Source: CAVUWL01 sp963700105 (GTDB lineage Bacteria > Actinomycetota > Thermoleophilia > Solirubrobacterales > 70-9). From it: a stretch of 64,000 nt of DNA. The stretch spans positions 434,001 to 498,000 of the forward strand of contig CAVOWL010000004.1 of NCBI GenBank assembly GCA_963700105.1, written 5' to 3'. The notes under the pieces were generated by a model. That model had not been told where the DNA came from and made no database searches. It worked only from the letters and a program-made list of their open reading frames with translations. The translations under genes and the position numbers were made by a program. Below are positions 22,215-30,935 of the stretch, piece by piece (position 1 is the first letter of the stretch; each line of letters opens with the position of its first letter).

Positions 22215-24416
22215 CTAAATCGCCACCGGATCGGCGAGCCCGGCGCCAAAGCGCCGCCGCGCCGCCTCAAGCAGCGGCCCCAGGGCGGGATGCTCGAGGG
22301 AGCCGTAGCGGCCAAGCAGCGCCAGCACCTCCGCGCGGGCGGCGATCAGAGTCTCGCTGTCCTCGGGCAGCGAGGCAACCGCGAAGCGCGGTAGACCATG
22401 CTGGCGGGTGCCGAGAATCTCACCCTCGCCGCGCAGGCCGAGGTCGAGCTCGGCGAGCTTGAAACCATCGCGCTCGGCGGAAACCGCCCGCAGCCGCCGT
22501 CGCGCCATCGCACCCGCCCCCTCGGCGAACAGAAGGCATTGGGAGCGATGCGCACCGCGACCGACGCGGCCGCGCAGCTGGTGCAGCTGGGAGACCCCGT
22601 AGCGCTCGGCTCCCTCGATCATCATCACGGTCGCGTTTGCGACATCGATCCCGACCTCGATCACCGTCGTCGCCACCAAGACATCGGTTTGACCGCCCAC
22701 AAATTCCTCCATCGCCGCAGCCTTTCGCGCCGCCTTCATCTGGCCGTGCACGACGCCAACCCGCAGGCCGCGAAACTCCTCCGCCTCAAGCCGCGCGGCC
22801 TCCGCCTCGGCCGCCTTGCCGTCCTGTTTTTCAGACTCCTCGACCAGCGGGCAGACCACGTAGGCCTGGCGCCCCTCGCCGATCTGAGCCCGGATGAAGC
22901 GGTAGGCCTCGGGACGGCGCTCCTCCTCGACCAGCCAGGTTTCAACCGCCGCTCGGCCGGGCGGTAGTTCGTGCAGTGAGGTCGCGTCGAGGTCGCCGTA
23001 GGCGGTCAGCGAAAGCGTCCTTGGAATCGGCGTCGCGGTCATGTGCAAGACGTGCGGAGCGCCACCGCTCAGACCCTTGGCGTCAAGCGCCCGGCGCTGC
23101 GCGACGCCAAAGCGATGCTGCTCATCGACCACGCAGACCCCGAGTCTGGCAAAGCCGACCGCGGGCTCAATCAGGGCGTGGGTGCCGACAACCAGACCCA
23201 ACTCTCCGCTGCGCAATCGCTCCAGGCTCTGGCGGCGAAGCGCCGCGGGGGTCGACCCGCTGAGCAGCGCGAAGGGCAGCGGCTCGGGACCGAGGAGGCG
23301 ATTGAGGGTGGCGGCGTGCTGCTCGGCGAGGGTCTCGGTCGGCGCCATCAGCGCCGCCTGATAGCCGGCTTCGATCGCCCGCAGCATCGCGTAGAGGGCG
23401 ACAACGGTCTTTCCCGACCCCACCTCCCCCATCAGCAGCCGGGCCATCGGCTCGCCCGAGTTAAGGTCGGCGTCAAGCTCGGCGAAGGCGGCGTACTGAT
23501 CGGCGGTCGGGGTAAACGGCAGCGCCCCGATCCAGCGCTCCACCAGCGCCCCGCGCCGGCCCAACCGTGGCGCCGGTTGGGCGAGGCGCCGCGAGCCCCG
23601 GCGCGCCGCGAGCAGTGCCTGATAGAGAAACAGCTCCTCAAAGGCCAGCCTGGCGCGGGCGCCTTGCAGCTCGGCGTGATCGGCGGGGAAATGGACCGCG
23701 CGGATCGCGTCGGCGGCGCCGGGCAGCCCGCGGCGCACCCGAAGCTCCGCCGGCAGCGCCTCGATCGCGTTTGGCGCAAAGCCACATGCCTGCCAGGCCC
23801 ATTCGCGCAGCCGCTGGGCCCGCAGCCGGTCGCTCCCCGGGTGTACGGCGACCAGGCCGGTCGTGTGGACTCCCGGCGGGGGCGGCCTGAGGCCCGCTGC
23901 CGGGTGGGCCGCGGGGCGAGCGGGGTCCTCCTCGCCGCGGCCCTCGGGCGCCAAGAACTCAAACTCAGAGACCTGAAATCCACGCCGCTCCAGGCGGCCA
24001 ACCAGGAGCAGCCGGGTGCCCGGCGTCATCCGCTCCGCCAGCCACGGCTGGTTAAACCAGCTCGCCTTGACCGTCGCGCTCTGATCGCTGACCCTGACCT
24101 CGAGGATCGTCATTCCCCTTCCCCGCGGGCGGCGCAACTTCGCCCCCTTTACCTCAACCAGCACCGTCGCCGCCTCGGCCAGGGAGAGCCCGGCGAGGGG
24201 GCGCACCCCACCGCGCTCGCGGTAGCTGCTGGGAACCCGGCCAAGCAGGTCACCAACGGTGGCGATCCCAGCCTCGGCGGCCGCCTCGGCGAGCTTTGGG
24301 CCAACCCCCGAGAGCGTGCTCAGCGCCATCTCAAGGGCGGCCGGCCGCGGCCAGTGAAGCGGTGCCTCGCGCAGCTCCTGGCGATCGAGGTGCCGGGCGC
24401 CGGCGAAGGAGCGCAC
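22215..24416 (-). CDS. recG: ATP-dependent DNA helicase RecG
   Basis: Remodels stalled forks and Holliday junctions. After a divergent wedge domain the helicase core shows Walker A 'LLMGEVGSGKTVVALYAML', 'DEQHRFGVAQR' (motif II, DEQH), 'LHMTATPIPRTLSLTAYGDLD', 'VVHGQMKAARKAAAMEEF', 'VATTVIEVGIDVANATVM' and 'QLRGRVGRGAHRSQCLL'. I place the start at the GTG of a TAGTG junction (24416); an upstream GTG (24440) would only add eight residues inside the previous gene. About 733 residues, family-normal. Confidence 0.96.
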   Translation of the reverse strand: MRSFAGARHLDRQELREAPLHWPRPAALEMALSTLSGVGPKLAEAAAEAGIATVGDLLGRVPSSYRERGGVRPLAGLSLAEAATVLVEVKGAKLRRPRGRGMTILEVRVSDQSATVKASWFNQPWLAERMTPGTRLLLVGRLERRGFQVSEFEFLAPEGRGEEDPARPAAHPAAGLRPPPPGVHTTGLVAVHPGSDRLRAQRLREWAWQACGFAPNAIEALPAELRVRRGLPGAADAIRAVHFPADHAELQGARARLAFEELFLYQALLAARRGSRRLAQPAPRLGRRGALVERWIGALPFTPTADQYAAFAELDADLNSGEPMARLLMGEVGSGKTVVALYAMLRAIEAGYQAALMAPTETLAEQHAATLNRLLGPEPLPFALLSGSTPAALRRQSLERLRSGELGLVVGTHALIEPAVGFARLGVCVVDEQHRFGVAQRRALDAKGLSGGAPHVLHMTATPIPRTLSLTAYGDLDATSLHELPPGRAAVETWLVEEERRPEAYRFIRAQIGEGRQAYVVCPLVEESEKQDGKAAEAEAARLEAEEFRGLRVGVVHGQMKAARKAAAMEEFVGGQTDVLVATTVIEVGIDVANATVMMIEGAERYGVSQLHQLRGRVGRGAHRSQCLLFAEGAGAMARRRLRAVSAERDGFKLAELDLGLRGEGEILGTRQHGLPRFAVASLPEDSETLIAARAEVLALLGRYGSLEHPALGPLLEAARRRFGAGLADPVAI

Positions 24417-26047
24417 TACTGAGCGGCGAGCAGCCACCACCAGCTCGGCTGGCCCCCCTCGTGGGTCTCCAGCTCGACCCCGTCGGGAACGTGGGTATCG
24501 ATTTCTGCGAGCGGGATCGGTGCTCCCTCGCCGGCGATCACCGTAACGATCTCAGCCTCCGCGGCGAGGTGCTCGATCGTCTGAGCGAGGGTCGAGCCGG
24601 CGCCACCCCAGGCGACGATCTCGGTGCCGACGAAGCCGACTGCGTCGCCGCGGCGAAAGCGACCCTGGGCGTCATCGCGGGCGGCGGGCGCGACCCCACC
24701 GCTGGCGATCCCGGCGAGGGCGGCGCTGAGTCGAGCGGCATTATGCTCGGCCGAGGCGGCAGAATCGAGCTCGACCAGGGCCAGCAGGCTGGCCTGCTGG
24801 GAAGTCGTCCCCAACACCCAGGCTGGCTTCTCGGAGAGCTCGCAGGCCCGTTCGGCGGCCATCATCACGTTGGCGGAGCTGGGAAAAACGACGACCTCCT
24901 CGGCCGGTACCTCATGGATTCCGGCCAAGAGCTCATAGGTCGAGGGGTTGAGCGTCTCGCCGCCGGGGACGACGTGGGCGCCGAGCTCGCCGAACATGCG
25001 CATCAGACCCTCGCCCGCCGCCACCGCGAGGGCGCCGGTGCGCTCGGCGTCGAGCCGGGCACGGCGCCGGGCCATCTGCTCGCGCATGTCGGCAACGTCG
25101 AGGTTGGTTACGGCGCCGGCATCCTCAAGCAGCGCGACCGCGGCCTCGGGCTGATCGGTGTGGACGTGGACCTTTAGCGTCACCTCATCCCCGACGACCA
25201 GGACCGAGTCCCCCAGCCGCTCCAGCGCCGCAACGAAATCGCGCCCGATCAGATCGTGGCCGGAGACGATGAAGTTCGTGCAGTAGCGAAAGCGGCTGTC
25301 CTCGTGATGGGGGCGGCTGAGGCGGGGAGCCTCCTGACGGGAGACCTCGGGGGCCTCCGCACCGGCGCCGCGCAGGCCCGCGACCACGCCGGCGAGGATC
25401 AGCACGAGGCCGTAGCCGCCGGCGTCCACGACGCCGGACTCGCGCAGAACATCGAGCTGTTGGGGGGTGCGCTTGACGGCTCGCTCTCCGTCGGCAATCG
25501 CGCGCTCCAAGACCGCGGCCAGGATCGCGTCTTGCTCGGCCTCGCTGACCTCGCCGGCAAGCCGCTGTTTGCCGGCCTCAAGGTGGGCCAGCTGGCGGGC
25601 GATCGAGTGCGCCATCTCGCGAAAGACCGTCAGCATCGTGCCCTCGGCGGGTTCGCGCACCGACTCATAGGCCGCGTCGGCGGCGCGTGCAAAGGCCGAG
25701 GAGACGAGCACCGGGTCGACCAGCTCTCCGGGCCTGCTCGCCAGCTCCTCAGCCGCGCCGCGCACGATCTGGCTGAGGATCACCCCCGAGTTGCCCCGCG
25801 CCCCCATCAGCGCCGCCCGCGCAACCGCCTGGACCAGCCGGGTCCGACCGACCTCATCGACCTCGAGTCCGTCGAGGCGATCGAGCTCCTCCATCACGGC
25901 TCGCATCGTCATCGCCATGTTGTCGCCGGTGTCACCGTCGGCGACCGGGAACACGTTGAGATCGTTGACCTCCTGGCGGCGGGCCTCCAGCGAGGCATAG
26001 GCGGCGCCAACGACCCGGCGGAAGCGTTCTATCGAGGGATCGGCCAT
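24416..26047 (-). CDS. fakA: DhaL/DegV-type kinase-like protein (FakA/YloV family)
   Basis: The N-terminal DhaL domain binds ADP-Mg through 'FPVADGDTGDNMAMTM' and 'ALMGARGNSGVILSQIVRG'. The C-terminal half ('CTNFIVSG', 'VHVHTDQPEAAVALLEDAGAVTNLDVADMREQM', 'VFPSSANVMMAAE') is the YloV-specific part. In Firmicutes FakA phosphorylates fatty acids with FakB, and actinobacteria keep this gene between rpmB and recG as here. No fakB is in view. The start at ATG 26047 is supported by TAGATT seven bases upstream; a longer frame begins at 26143 but has no family similarity. Confidence 0.9.
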   Translation of the reverse strand: MADPSIERFRRVVGAAYASLEARRQEVNDLNVFPVADGDTGDNMAMTMRAVMEELDRLDGLEVDEVGRTRLVQAVARAALMGARGNSGVILSQIVRGAAEELASRPGELVDPVLVSSAFARAADAAYESVREPAEGTMLTVFREMAHSIARQLAHLEAGKQRLAGEVSEAEQDAILAAVLERAIADGERAVKRTPQQLDVLRESGVVDAGGYGLVLILAGVVAGLRGAGAEAPEVSRQEAPRLSRPHHEDSRFRYCTNFIVSGHDLIGRDFVAALERLGDSVLVVGDEVTLKVHVHTDQPEAAVALLEDAGAVTNLDVADMREQMARRRARLDAERTGALAVAAGEGLMRMFGELGAHVVPGGETLNPSTYELLAGIHEVPAEEVVVFPSSANVMMAAERACELSEKPAWVLGTTSQQASLLALVELDSAASAEHNAARLSAALAGIASGGVAPAARDDAQGRFRRGDAVGFVGTEIVAWGGAGSTLAQTIEHLAAEAEIVTVIAGEGAPIPLAEIDTHVPDGVELETHEGGQPSWWWLLAAQ

Positions 26048-26054
26048 CGCTCGG

Positions 26055-26060
26055 AATCTA
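26055..26060 (-). promoter_or_regulatory. -10 box for the DhaL/FakA-like gene (leaderless)
   Basis: TAGATT (26060 to 26055), then CCGAGCG, then the ATG at 26047, in the 132-base gap after rpmB. Confidence 0.55.
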
Positions 26061-26179
26061 GCCGCCAACTGCGGACGCGGGCAAGGCCTCCCGCCAGCGA
26101 GGAATTCCGGCGCGAGCGGGCCGACCTGCAATGCGGCTACCAAGGGCGGCCGCTCGCGCCGCCGCGCAGACCGGCCCGA

Positions 26180-26371
26180 CTAGGCGGCCTTGGTTACCTT
26201 GTTTGACTTCAGACAGCGGGTGCAGACGTAGACGCGCAGGGGACGGCCGCCCTCCTGGATCCGGACCTTTTGCAGGTTCGGATTGAATCGACGCTTGGTG
26301 GCGACCATCGAGTGGCTTCGGGACTGGCCGAACGCCGGGCCCTTGCCGCAGCTGTGACATACCTTTGCCAT
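26180..26371 (-). CDS. rpmB: Ribosomal protein bL28
   Basis: 63 residues with 'VCHSCGKGPAFGQSRSHSMVATKRRFNPNLQKVRI' and a second Cys pair ('CTRCLKS'), so it is the zinc-binding form of bL28. The sequence and position upstream of the DhaL gene are standard. TACCAT eleven bases before the ATG may be a -10 in the 22-base gap after ribH. Confidence 0.96.
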   Translation of the reverse strand: MAKVCHSCGKGPAFGQSRSHSMVATKRRFNPNLQKVRIQEGGRPLRVYVCTRCLKSNKVTKAA

Positions 26372-26393
26372 CGCGACGGTGGATGGTAGCCAC

Positions 26394-26885
26394 TCAGGCG
26401 AGCTGGCGCCTCAGCAGCGCCATCCGGGCCACCGTCAGCGCCGCGTTTCGACCCTGGTCGCGCTTGCCCCCGCCGGCCCGCGCCAGCGCCTGCTCCATGG
26501 TGTCGCAGGTGATCACGCCGAAGGAGCAGGGCACCCCGGACTTAAGCTGCACATCCTGAATTCCTCGAGCCGCCTCCGCGCAGACGAACTCATAGTGGTC
26601 GGTCTCACCGCGGATCACCACCCCGAGGCAGGCGACTCCGGCGAAACGGGCGGACTCGATGCAGGTGCGGGCGGCAAAGGGCAGCTCGTAGGCGCCGGGG
26701 ACCGAGAAATGGCTGATCGACTCGTTCGCCACGCCGGCGATCTCAAAGCCCTGATCGGCACCGCGCAGCAGGCGCTGGGCGAGGTCCTCATAAAATCGCC
26801 CGACGCAGACGGCAAAGCGCAGCGGCGCCAGGGACGCGCGCTCGGCCTCGCTGAAGCGCTCGAGGAAGGCGGCCGTCTCAGCCAT
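26394..26885 (-). CDS. ribH: 6,7-dimethyl-8-ribityllumazine synthase
   Basis: Condenses ribitylaminouracil with dihydroxybutanone phosphate. Markers are 'VGRFYEDLAQRLL', 'SVPGAYELPFAAR', 'LGVVIRGETDHYEFVCAEAARGIQDVQLKSGVPCSFGVITCDTMEQALAR'. The His in 'ETDHYE' is the catalytic one. 163 residues. It overlaps ribBA by eight bases as last gene of the rib operon. Confidence 0.96.
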   Translation of the reverse strand: MAETAAFLERFSEAERASLAPLRFAVCVGRFYEDLAQRLLRGADQGFEIAGVANESISHFSVPGAYELPFAARTCIESARFAGVACLGVVIRGETDHYEFVCAEAARGIQDVQLKSGVPCSFGVITCDTMEQALARAGGGKRDQGRNAALTVARMALLRRQLA

Positions 26886-28218
26886 CGGCGTCGGCGGGGG
26901 CAGAGATCGGAGAGCCGCGGTCCTCCTCGTTGCGGATCATCTCCTCATCGAGGGCGAGGCCCTGGTGGTGAAGCGAGTGCCCGAGCTTGTCGCGCTTTGC
27001 CCGCAGGTAGTCCTCGTTGTGGGCGTTGGGAGCCGCCTCGATCGGAACCTGCTCGCTGACCGAGAGGCCGTAGCCCTCGAGGCCGACGATCTTTTTCGGG
27101 TTGTTGGTGAGGATCCGGATGCTGCTGAGGCCGAGGTCGCCGAGAATCTGGGCTCCGATCCCATAGTCGCGAAGGTCGGCCGGCAGGCCCAGCTTGAGGT
27201 TGGCCTCAACCGTGTCTGCCCCCTCCTCCTGGAGCTTGTATGCCCTCAGCTTGTTGAGCAACCCGATCCCCCGTCCCTCCTGGGAGAGGTAGAGAAGCAC
27301 GCCGCGACCCTCGCGCTCGATCATCCGCAAAGCCGCCTCCAGCTGCTCGCCGCAGTCACAGCGCATGCTGTGAAAAACGTCGCCGGTGAGGCACTCGCTG
27401 TGCACCCTGACCAGCACGTCGATGGCGCCGTCGACCTCTCCCTTGACCATCGCCACGTGGTGTTTGTCATCGACCAGCGAGCGATATCCAACCGCCGTGA
27501 AGTCACCAAACTCGGTCGGCAAAGCGGTCGCCACCACCCGCTCGATCAGCTTCTCGGTGCGGCGGCGATAGGCGATCAGGTCGGCGACCGTGATCATCTT
27601 CAGTTTGTGGCGCTCGCAGTAGGGGACGAGGTCGGGAACCCGGGCCATCGTGCCGTCGTCGTTCATGATCTCGCAGATCACCCCGGCCGGAATCAGCCCG
27701 GCGAGCCGGGCCAGGTCGACGGAGGCCTCGGTCTGACCGGCGCGCTCCAAGACGCCGCCGTCTTTGGCCTTGAGCGGAAAGACGTGGCCGGGCTGGACCA
27801 GGTCATGCGGGGTCGAGCGGGGGTCGATCGCCACCTGGATCGTGTGGGCGCGATCGTGGGCGGAGATCCCCGTCGTCACCCCTTCGCGGGCCTCAACGGC
27901 AACCGTGAAGGCGGTCTGAAGCGGCGCTTCGTTCTTGGCCGCCATCAGGTTCAGCCCCAGCGCCTCGCAGCGTTCGGCGCTGAGCGAAAGGCAGATCAGC
28001 CCGCGCCCCTCCTTGGCCATGAAGTTGATTGCCTCCGGCGTCGCGAACTGCGCCGCCATCGTCAGATCGCCCTCGTTCTCGCGCGCTTCGTCATCGCAGA
28101 CGACGACCATCCGCCCGCGGCGAATCTCCTCGATCGCCTCCTCAACGCTGGAAAACGGGCTCGGCGCGGCCCCCTCCTCGGGACCCTCGGTCCTCTCGCC
28201 CTTGGTCATGTGGCTCAT
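26878..28218 (-). CDS. ribBA: Bifunctional DHBP synthase / GTP cyclohydrolase II
   Basis: Supplies both riboflavin precursors. The N-terminal DHBP synthase half has 'VVCDDEARENEGDLTMAAQ' and 'GISAHDRAHTIQ'. The C-terminal cyclohydrolase half has the zinc site 'SECLTGDVFHSMRCDCGEQL', 'EGRGIGLLNKLRAYKLQ' and 'LGLPADLRDYGIGAQIL'. Both active sites look intact. 446 residues. It overlaps ribE and ribH by a few bases each. Confidence 0.97.
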   Translation of the reverse strand: MSHMTKGERTEGPEEGAAPSPFSSVEEAIEEIRRGRMVVVCDDEARENEGDLTMAAQFATPEAINFMAKEGRGLICLSLSAERCEALGLNLMAAKNEAPLQTAFTVAVEAREGVTTGISAHDRAHTIQVAIDPRSTPHDLVQPGHVFPLKAKDGGVLERAGQTEASVDLARLAGLIPAGVICEIMNDDGTMARVPDLVPYCERHKLKMITVADLIAYRRRTEKLIERVVATALPTEFGDFTAVGYRSLVDDKHHVAMVKGEVDGAIDVLVRVHSECLTGDVFHSMRCDCGEQLEAALRMIEREGRGVLLYLSQEGRGIGLLNKLRAYKLQEEGADTVEANLKLGLPADLRDYGIGAQILGDLGLSSIRILTNNPKKIVGLEGYGLSVSEQVPIEAAPNAHNEDYLRAKRDKLGHSLHHQGLALDEEMIRNEEDRGSPISAPADADG

Positions 28219-28826
28219 CCTCGCTCCTTTCGGGCCAATGGTGACACCAGCCGCCTCACGTACTTGGCGACGATGTCGAACTCGACGTTTAGCCGCTGCC
28301 CCGCCGCGGCATCACCGAGGTTGCTCTGCCGCAGCGTTTCGGGAATCAAGAAGACCTCGATCCAGTCCTCGCCAAGCGCGGCCACGGTGAGGCTGACCCC
28401 GGCCAGGGCGATCGAACCACGCTCGACCACATAGGCCATCGAGTCGGGCTCGAGGCGAAGCCGAAGCCGCCGGGCGAAGCCCTCCTCGCTGAGCGAGATC
28501 ACCTCGGCCCGCTGATCGACGTGTCCCGCCACGATGTGGCCGCCGAGTCGATCGGAGGGTCGCATCGCCAGCTCCAGGTTGAGCCGCTCCCCCCCCTTTA
28601 ACTCATCCAACCCGGACACCCGCAGGGTTTGATTCATCACCTCGGCCTCAAATCCAGCGCGGTCGGCCGCGGTCGCGGTCAGACAGACGCCGTCGACCGC
28701 GATCGAGTCCCCCACCCCGAGCTCGCCCCCCAGCGCCGTCGCAATCCGCACCCTCGCCCCGTCGGGGCCCCGCTCGATCGAATCGAGCCGACCGATGTCT
28801 TCGATCAGGCCGGTGAACATCACCAC
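28215..28826 (-). CDS. ribE: Riboflavin synthase alpha chain
   Basis: Dismutates two lumazines to riboflavin. Two homologous barrels each begin with a family motif: 'MFTGLIEDIGRLDSI' and, in the second half, 'GHIVAGHVDQRAEVISL'. 'SIAVDGVCLTAT' and 'SIALAGVSLTVA' are the paired core strands. 203 residues, in the middle of the rib operon. It overlaps the end of ribD and the start of ribBA. Confidence 0.96.
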   Translation of the reverse strand: MVMFTGLIEDIGRLDSIERGPDGARVRIATALGGELGVGDSIAVDGVCLTATAADRAGFEAEVMNQTLRVSGLDELKGGERLNLELAMRPSDRLGGHIVAGHVDQRAEVISLSEEGFARRLRLRLEPDSMAYVVERGSIALAGVSLTVAALGEDWIEVFLIPETLRQSNLGDAAAGQRLNVEFDIVAKYVRRLVSPLARKERG

Positions 28827-29872
28827 TCCCTAAAGCGGGCGCTGATCAGGGTGTCCTCGGCGCGCTCGGTTGCCTGCAGGCGCGCCCCGCCGCCGAGCAG
28901 AATCGGCGCCACGAAGACCCGCGCCTCATCGATCTCGCCGGCCTCGGTGAAGGCCGCGGCGAGCCCCGCGCCCCCCTCCAGCAAGATGCTGGTTATCTGG
29001 CGGCGGCCGAGCTCGGTGAGGGCGGAGCTGATCTGATCGGCGAGGATCACCTCTGCCCCCGCCCCGCGCAGCAGATCAAGGCGCGCGGGCGCCGCCGCCT
29101 CAGAGCAGATCACAATCACCTCCGAGCACTCCGGGGTGGCCAGGAGCTGAGAGTCAAGCGGCAGTCGGGCGCGGGAGTCAAAGACGATCCGCCGCGGTTG
29201 GCGTGTCGCGTTCGGATCGCGCGCGCTGAGCAGAGGGTCATCGGCTAAGACGGTGCCGATTCCCACCGCCACCGCGTCGAGTTCGCCCCGCCAGCGCGCG
29301 ACCAGCGACCGGCTTGGCTCGCTGGAGATCCAGGGGGAGTCCCCGTCCCCGACCACGGTCTGGCCGTCGAGCGACATCGCCAGCTTCAAGATGACCAGCG
29401 GTTGAGCGCTCCTCGCGTACTTTCGAAACGACTGGTTCAAAAGGCGCGCCGCGAGCGCCTCCTCGCCGCCGGCAAAGACGACCTCGACTCCGGCTTCGCG
29501 CAGGATCGTCGGACCGGCGCCGTCGGCCACCGCGCTCGGATCCTCGGAGGCGATCACGACCCGCTCGATCCCCGCCGCCAGGATCGCCTCGGTGCAGGGT
29601 GGCTGGCGACCGTGATGGGCACAGGGCTCAAGCGTCACATACATGGTCGCCGCGAGCGCCTCGCGGCCGGCGCCCCGGCAGCTCTGAAGCGCCGCCCGCT
29701 CGGCGTGCAAATCGCCCAGCGCGGCGTGATAGCCCTCGCCGATCACCTCCTCCCCGCGGGCGATCACCGCCCCCACCAGCGGGTTGGGGCTGACCCGTCC
29801 GCGGCCGCCCTCGGCAAGCTGCAGGGCGCGGCGCAGATGGCTGCGCTCGGTATCTGTCAGCTGGGCATTCAT
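28820..29872 (-). CDS. ribD: Bifunctional riboflavin deaminase-reductase
   Basis: Two steps of riboflavin synthesis. The N-terminal deaminase has the zinc ligands of 'HAERAAL' and 'TLEPCAHHGRQPPCTEAI'. The reductase domain carries 'LKLAMSLDGQTVVGDGDSPWISS' and 'SILLEGGAGLAAAF'. I use the ATG at 29872; a TTG at 29893, eight bases after TAGAAT, is the alternative and would be nearly leaderless. No space exists for an FMN riboswitch: the divergent gene begins at 29949. Confidence 0.94.
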   Translation of the reverse strand: MNAQLTDTERSHLRRALQLAEGGRGRVSPNPLVGAVIARGEEVIGEGYHAALGDLHAERAALQSCRGAGREALAATMYVTLEPCAHHGRQPPCTEAILAAGIERVVIASEDPSAVADGAGPTILREAGVEVVFAGGEEALAARLLNQSFRKYARSAQPLVILKLAMSLDGQTVVGDGDSPWISSEPSRSLVARWRGELDAVAVGIGTVLADDPLLSARDPNATRQPRRIVFDSRARLPLDSQLLATPECSEVIVICSEAAAPARLDLLRGAGAEVILADQISSALTELGRRQITSILLEGGAGLAAAFTEAGEIDEARVFVAPILLGGGARLQATERAEDTLISARFREW

Positions 29873-29879
29873 CGAAACC

Positions 29880-29895
29880 GATTGACTGGTCAATC
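29880..29895. promoter_or_regulatory. Palindromic operator candidate between ribD and a glycosyltransferase gene
   Basis: GATTGAC-TG-GTCAATC is a perfect 7+7 inverted repeat in the short divergent region. On the minus strand a TAGAAT (29907-29902) places the ribD transcription start inside the repeat. On the plus strand a -35-like TTGACT (29882-29887) overlaps it. The form resembles TetR/GntR-type repressor sites; the regulator is unknown. Confidence 0.45.
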
Positions 29896-29948
29896 AACCC
29901 GATTCTACTCCCGCGTCGACGTCAGCTCCGGATACCCTGAGCCGCCCG

Positions 29949-30935
29949 ATGAAGCTGATCATCCAGATCCCCTGCCTCAACGAGGCGAAGACGCTGCCGG
30001 CGACAATCGCCGACCTGCCGCGGCGGATCGAGGGAATCGGGGAGGTCGAGCTGCTCGTGATCGATGACGGATCCACCGATGAAACCGTCGCGGTGGCGCG
30101 CCGCCACGGGGTCGAGCACATCGTCCGCCTGACAAACAACAAGGGCCTCGCCGCCGGATTTCAGGCCGGCCTCGATGCCGCCCTCAAGCTCGGCGCCGAT
30201 CTGATCGTCAACACCGATGCCGATAACCAGTACCGCGGCTCCGACATCCCAAAGCTCCTGGCGCCGATCCTCGCCGGCGGCGCCGACATGGTGGTCGGCG
30301 ATCGCCGGGTTGCCCAGATCGAACACTTCTCCGGCGCCAAGAAGACCCTGCAGCGACTCGGCAGCTGGGTCGTGAGGCGGCTCTCGGGGACCGAGATCGC
30401 CGACACGACCTCCGGCTTTCGCGCCTACAATCGAGAGGCCGCGCTGCAGCTGCTCGTCGTCGATGACTTCACCTACACGCTCGAGAGCCTGATCCAGGCG
30501 GGCAAGATGCTGATCGCCGTTGATCAGGTCGGGGTGGGCACCAATCCCCAAACCCGGGAGTCGCGACTGTTTGACTCCACCGGTCACTACGTGCGCCGAA
30601 ACGCGCTGGCGATCGCCCGCGTCTACGCCCGCTATGAGCCGCTGCGGGTCTTCGCCAGCGCCGGCCTGGTCGTCTTCTTCCTGGCGATCGCCGCCTGGAT
30701 GCCGTTCCTGCTCGATTGGATCCTAAACGGCAATAGCACCGGTCACATCCAGTCGCTGATCCTCGGCGCCGTCCTCTTCATCGCCGCCGTGCAGCTGGTC
30801 GCCCTCGGGGTGATCGGCGACCTCTTGGCCGGACAGCGGGTGATGACGCAGCGGGTCTTTGAGCGGGTCCGGCGGGTCGAGCTCTCGCTCGGGGTCAAGC
30901 CCTCCCACTACGAACCCGGCAAACCGCAGCGCTGA
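29949..30935 (+). CDS. Family 2 glycosyltransferase with C-terminal membrane helices
   Basis: The GT-A domain (about residues 1-230) has 'LVIDDGSTDETV' and the DxD-type 'VNTDADNQYRG' for nucleotide-sugar and metal binding, and 'SGFRAYNREAAL' as in DPM1/GtrB-type enzymes. Two hydrophobic helices follow (around 'VFFLAIAAWMPFLL' and 'ILGAVLFIAAVQLVALGV'). Such proteins load a sugar on polyprenyl phosphate. The stop overlaps the ATG of the flippase gene (TGATG), suggesting coupled function in an envelope glycan. Substrate unknown. Confidence 0.88.
   Translation: MKLIIQIPCLNEAKTLPATIADLPRRIEGIGEVELLVIDDGSTDETVAVARRHGVEHIVRLTNNKGLAAGFQAGLDAALKLGADLIVNTDADNQYRGSDIPKLLAPILAGGADMVVGDRRVAQIEHFSGAKKTLQRLGSWVVRRLSGTEIADTTSGFRAYNREAALQLLVVDDFTYTLESLIQAGKMLIAVDQVGVGTNPQTRESRLFDSTGHYVRRNALAIARVYARYEPLRVFASAGLVVFFLAIAAWMPFLLDWILNGNSTGHIQSLILGAVLFIAAVQLVALGVIGDLLAGQRVMTQRVFERVRRVELSLGVKPSHYEPGKPQR

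Noticed and set aside
29873..29948. FMN riboswitch upstream of ribD
   Set aside because: The divergent gap is under 80 bases and TAGAAT lies close to the start codon, so a ~140-base aptamer cannot fit.
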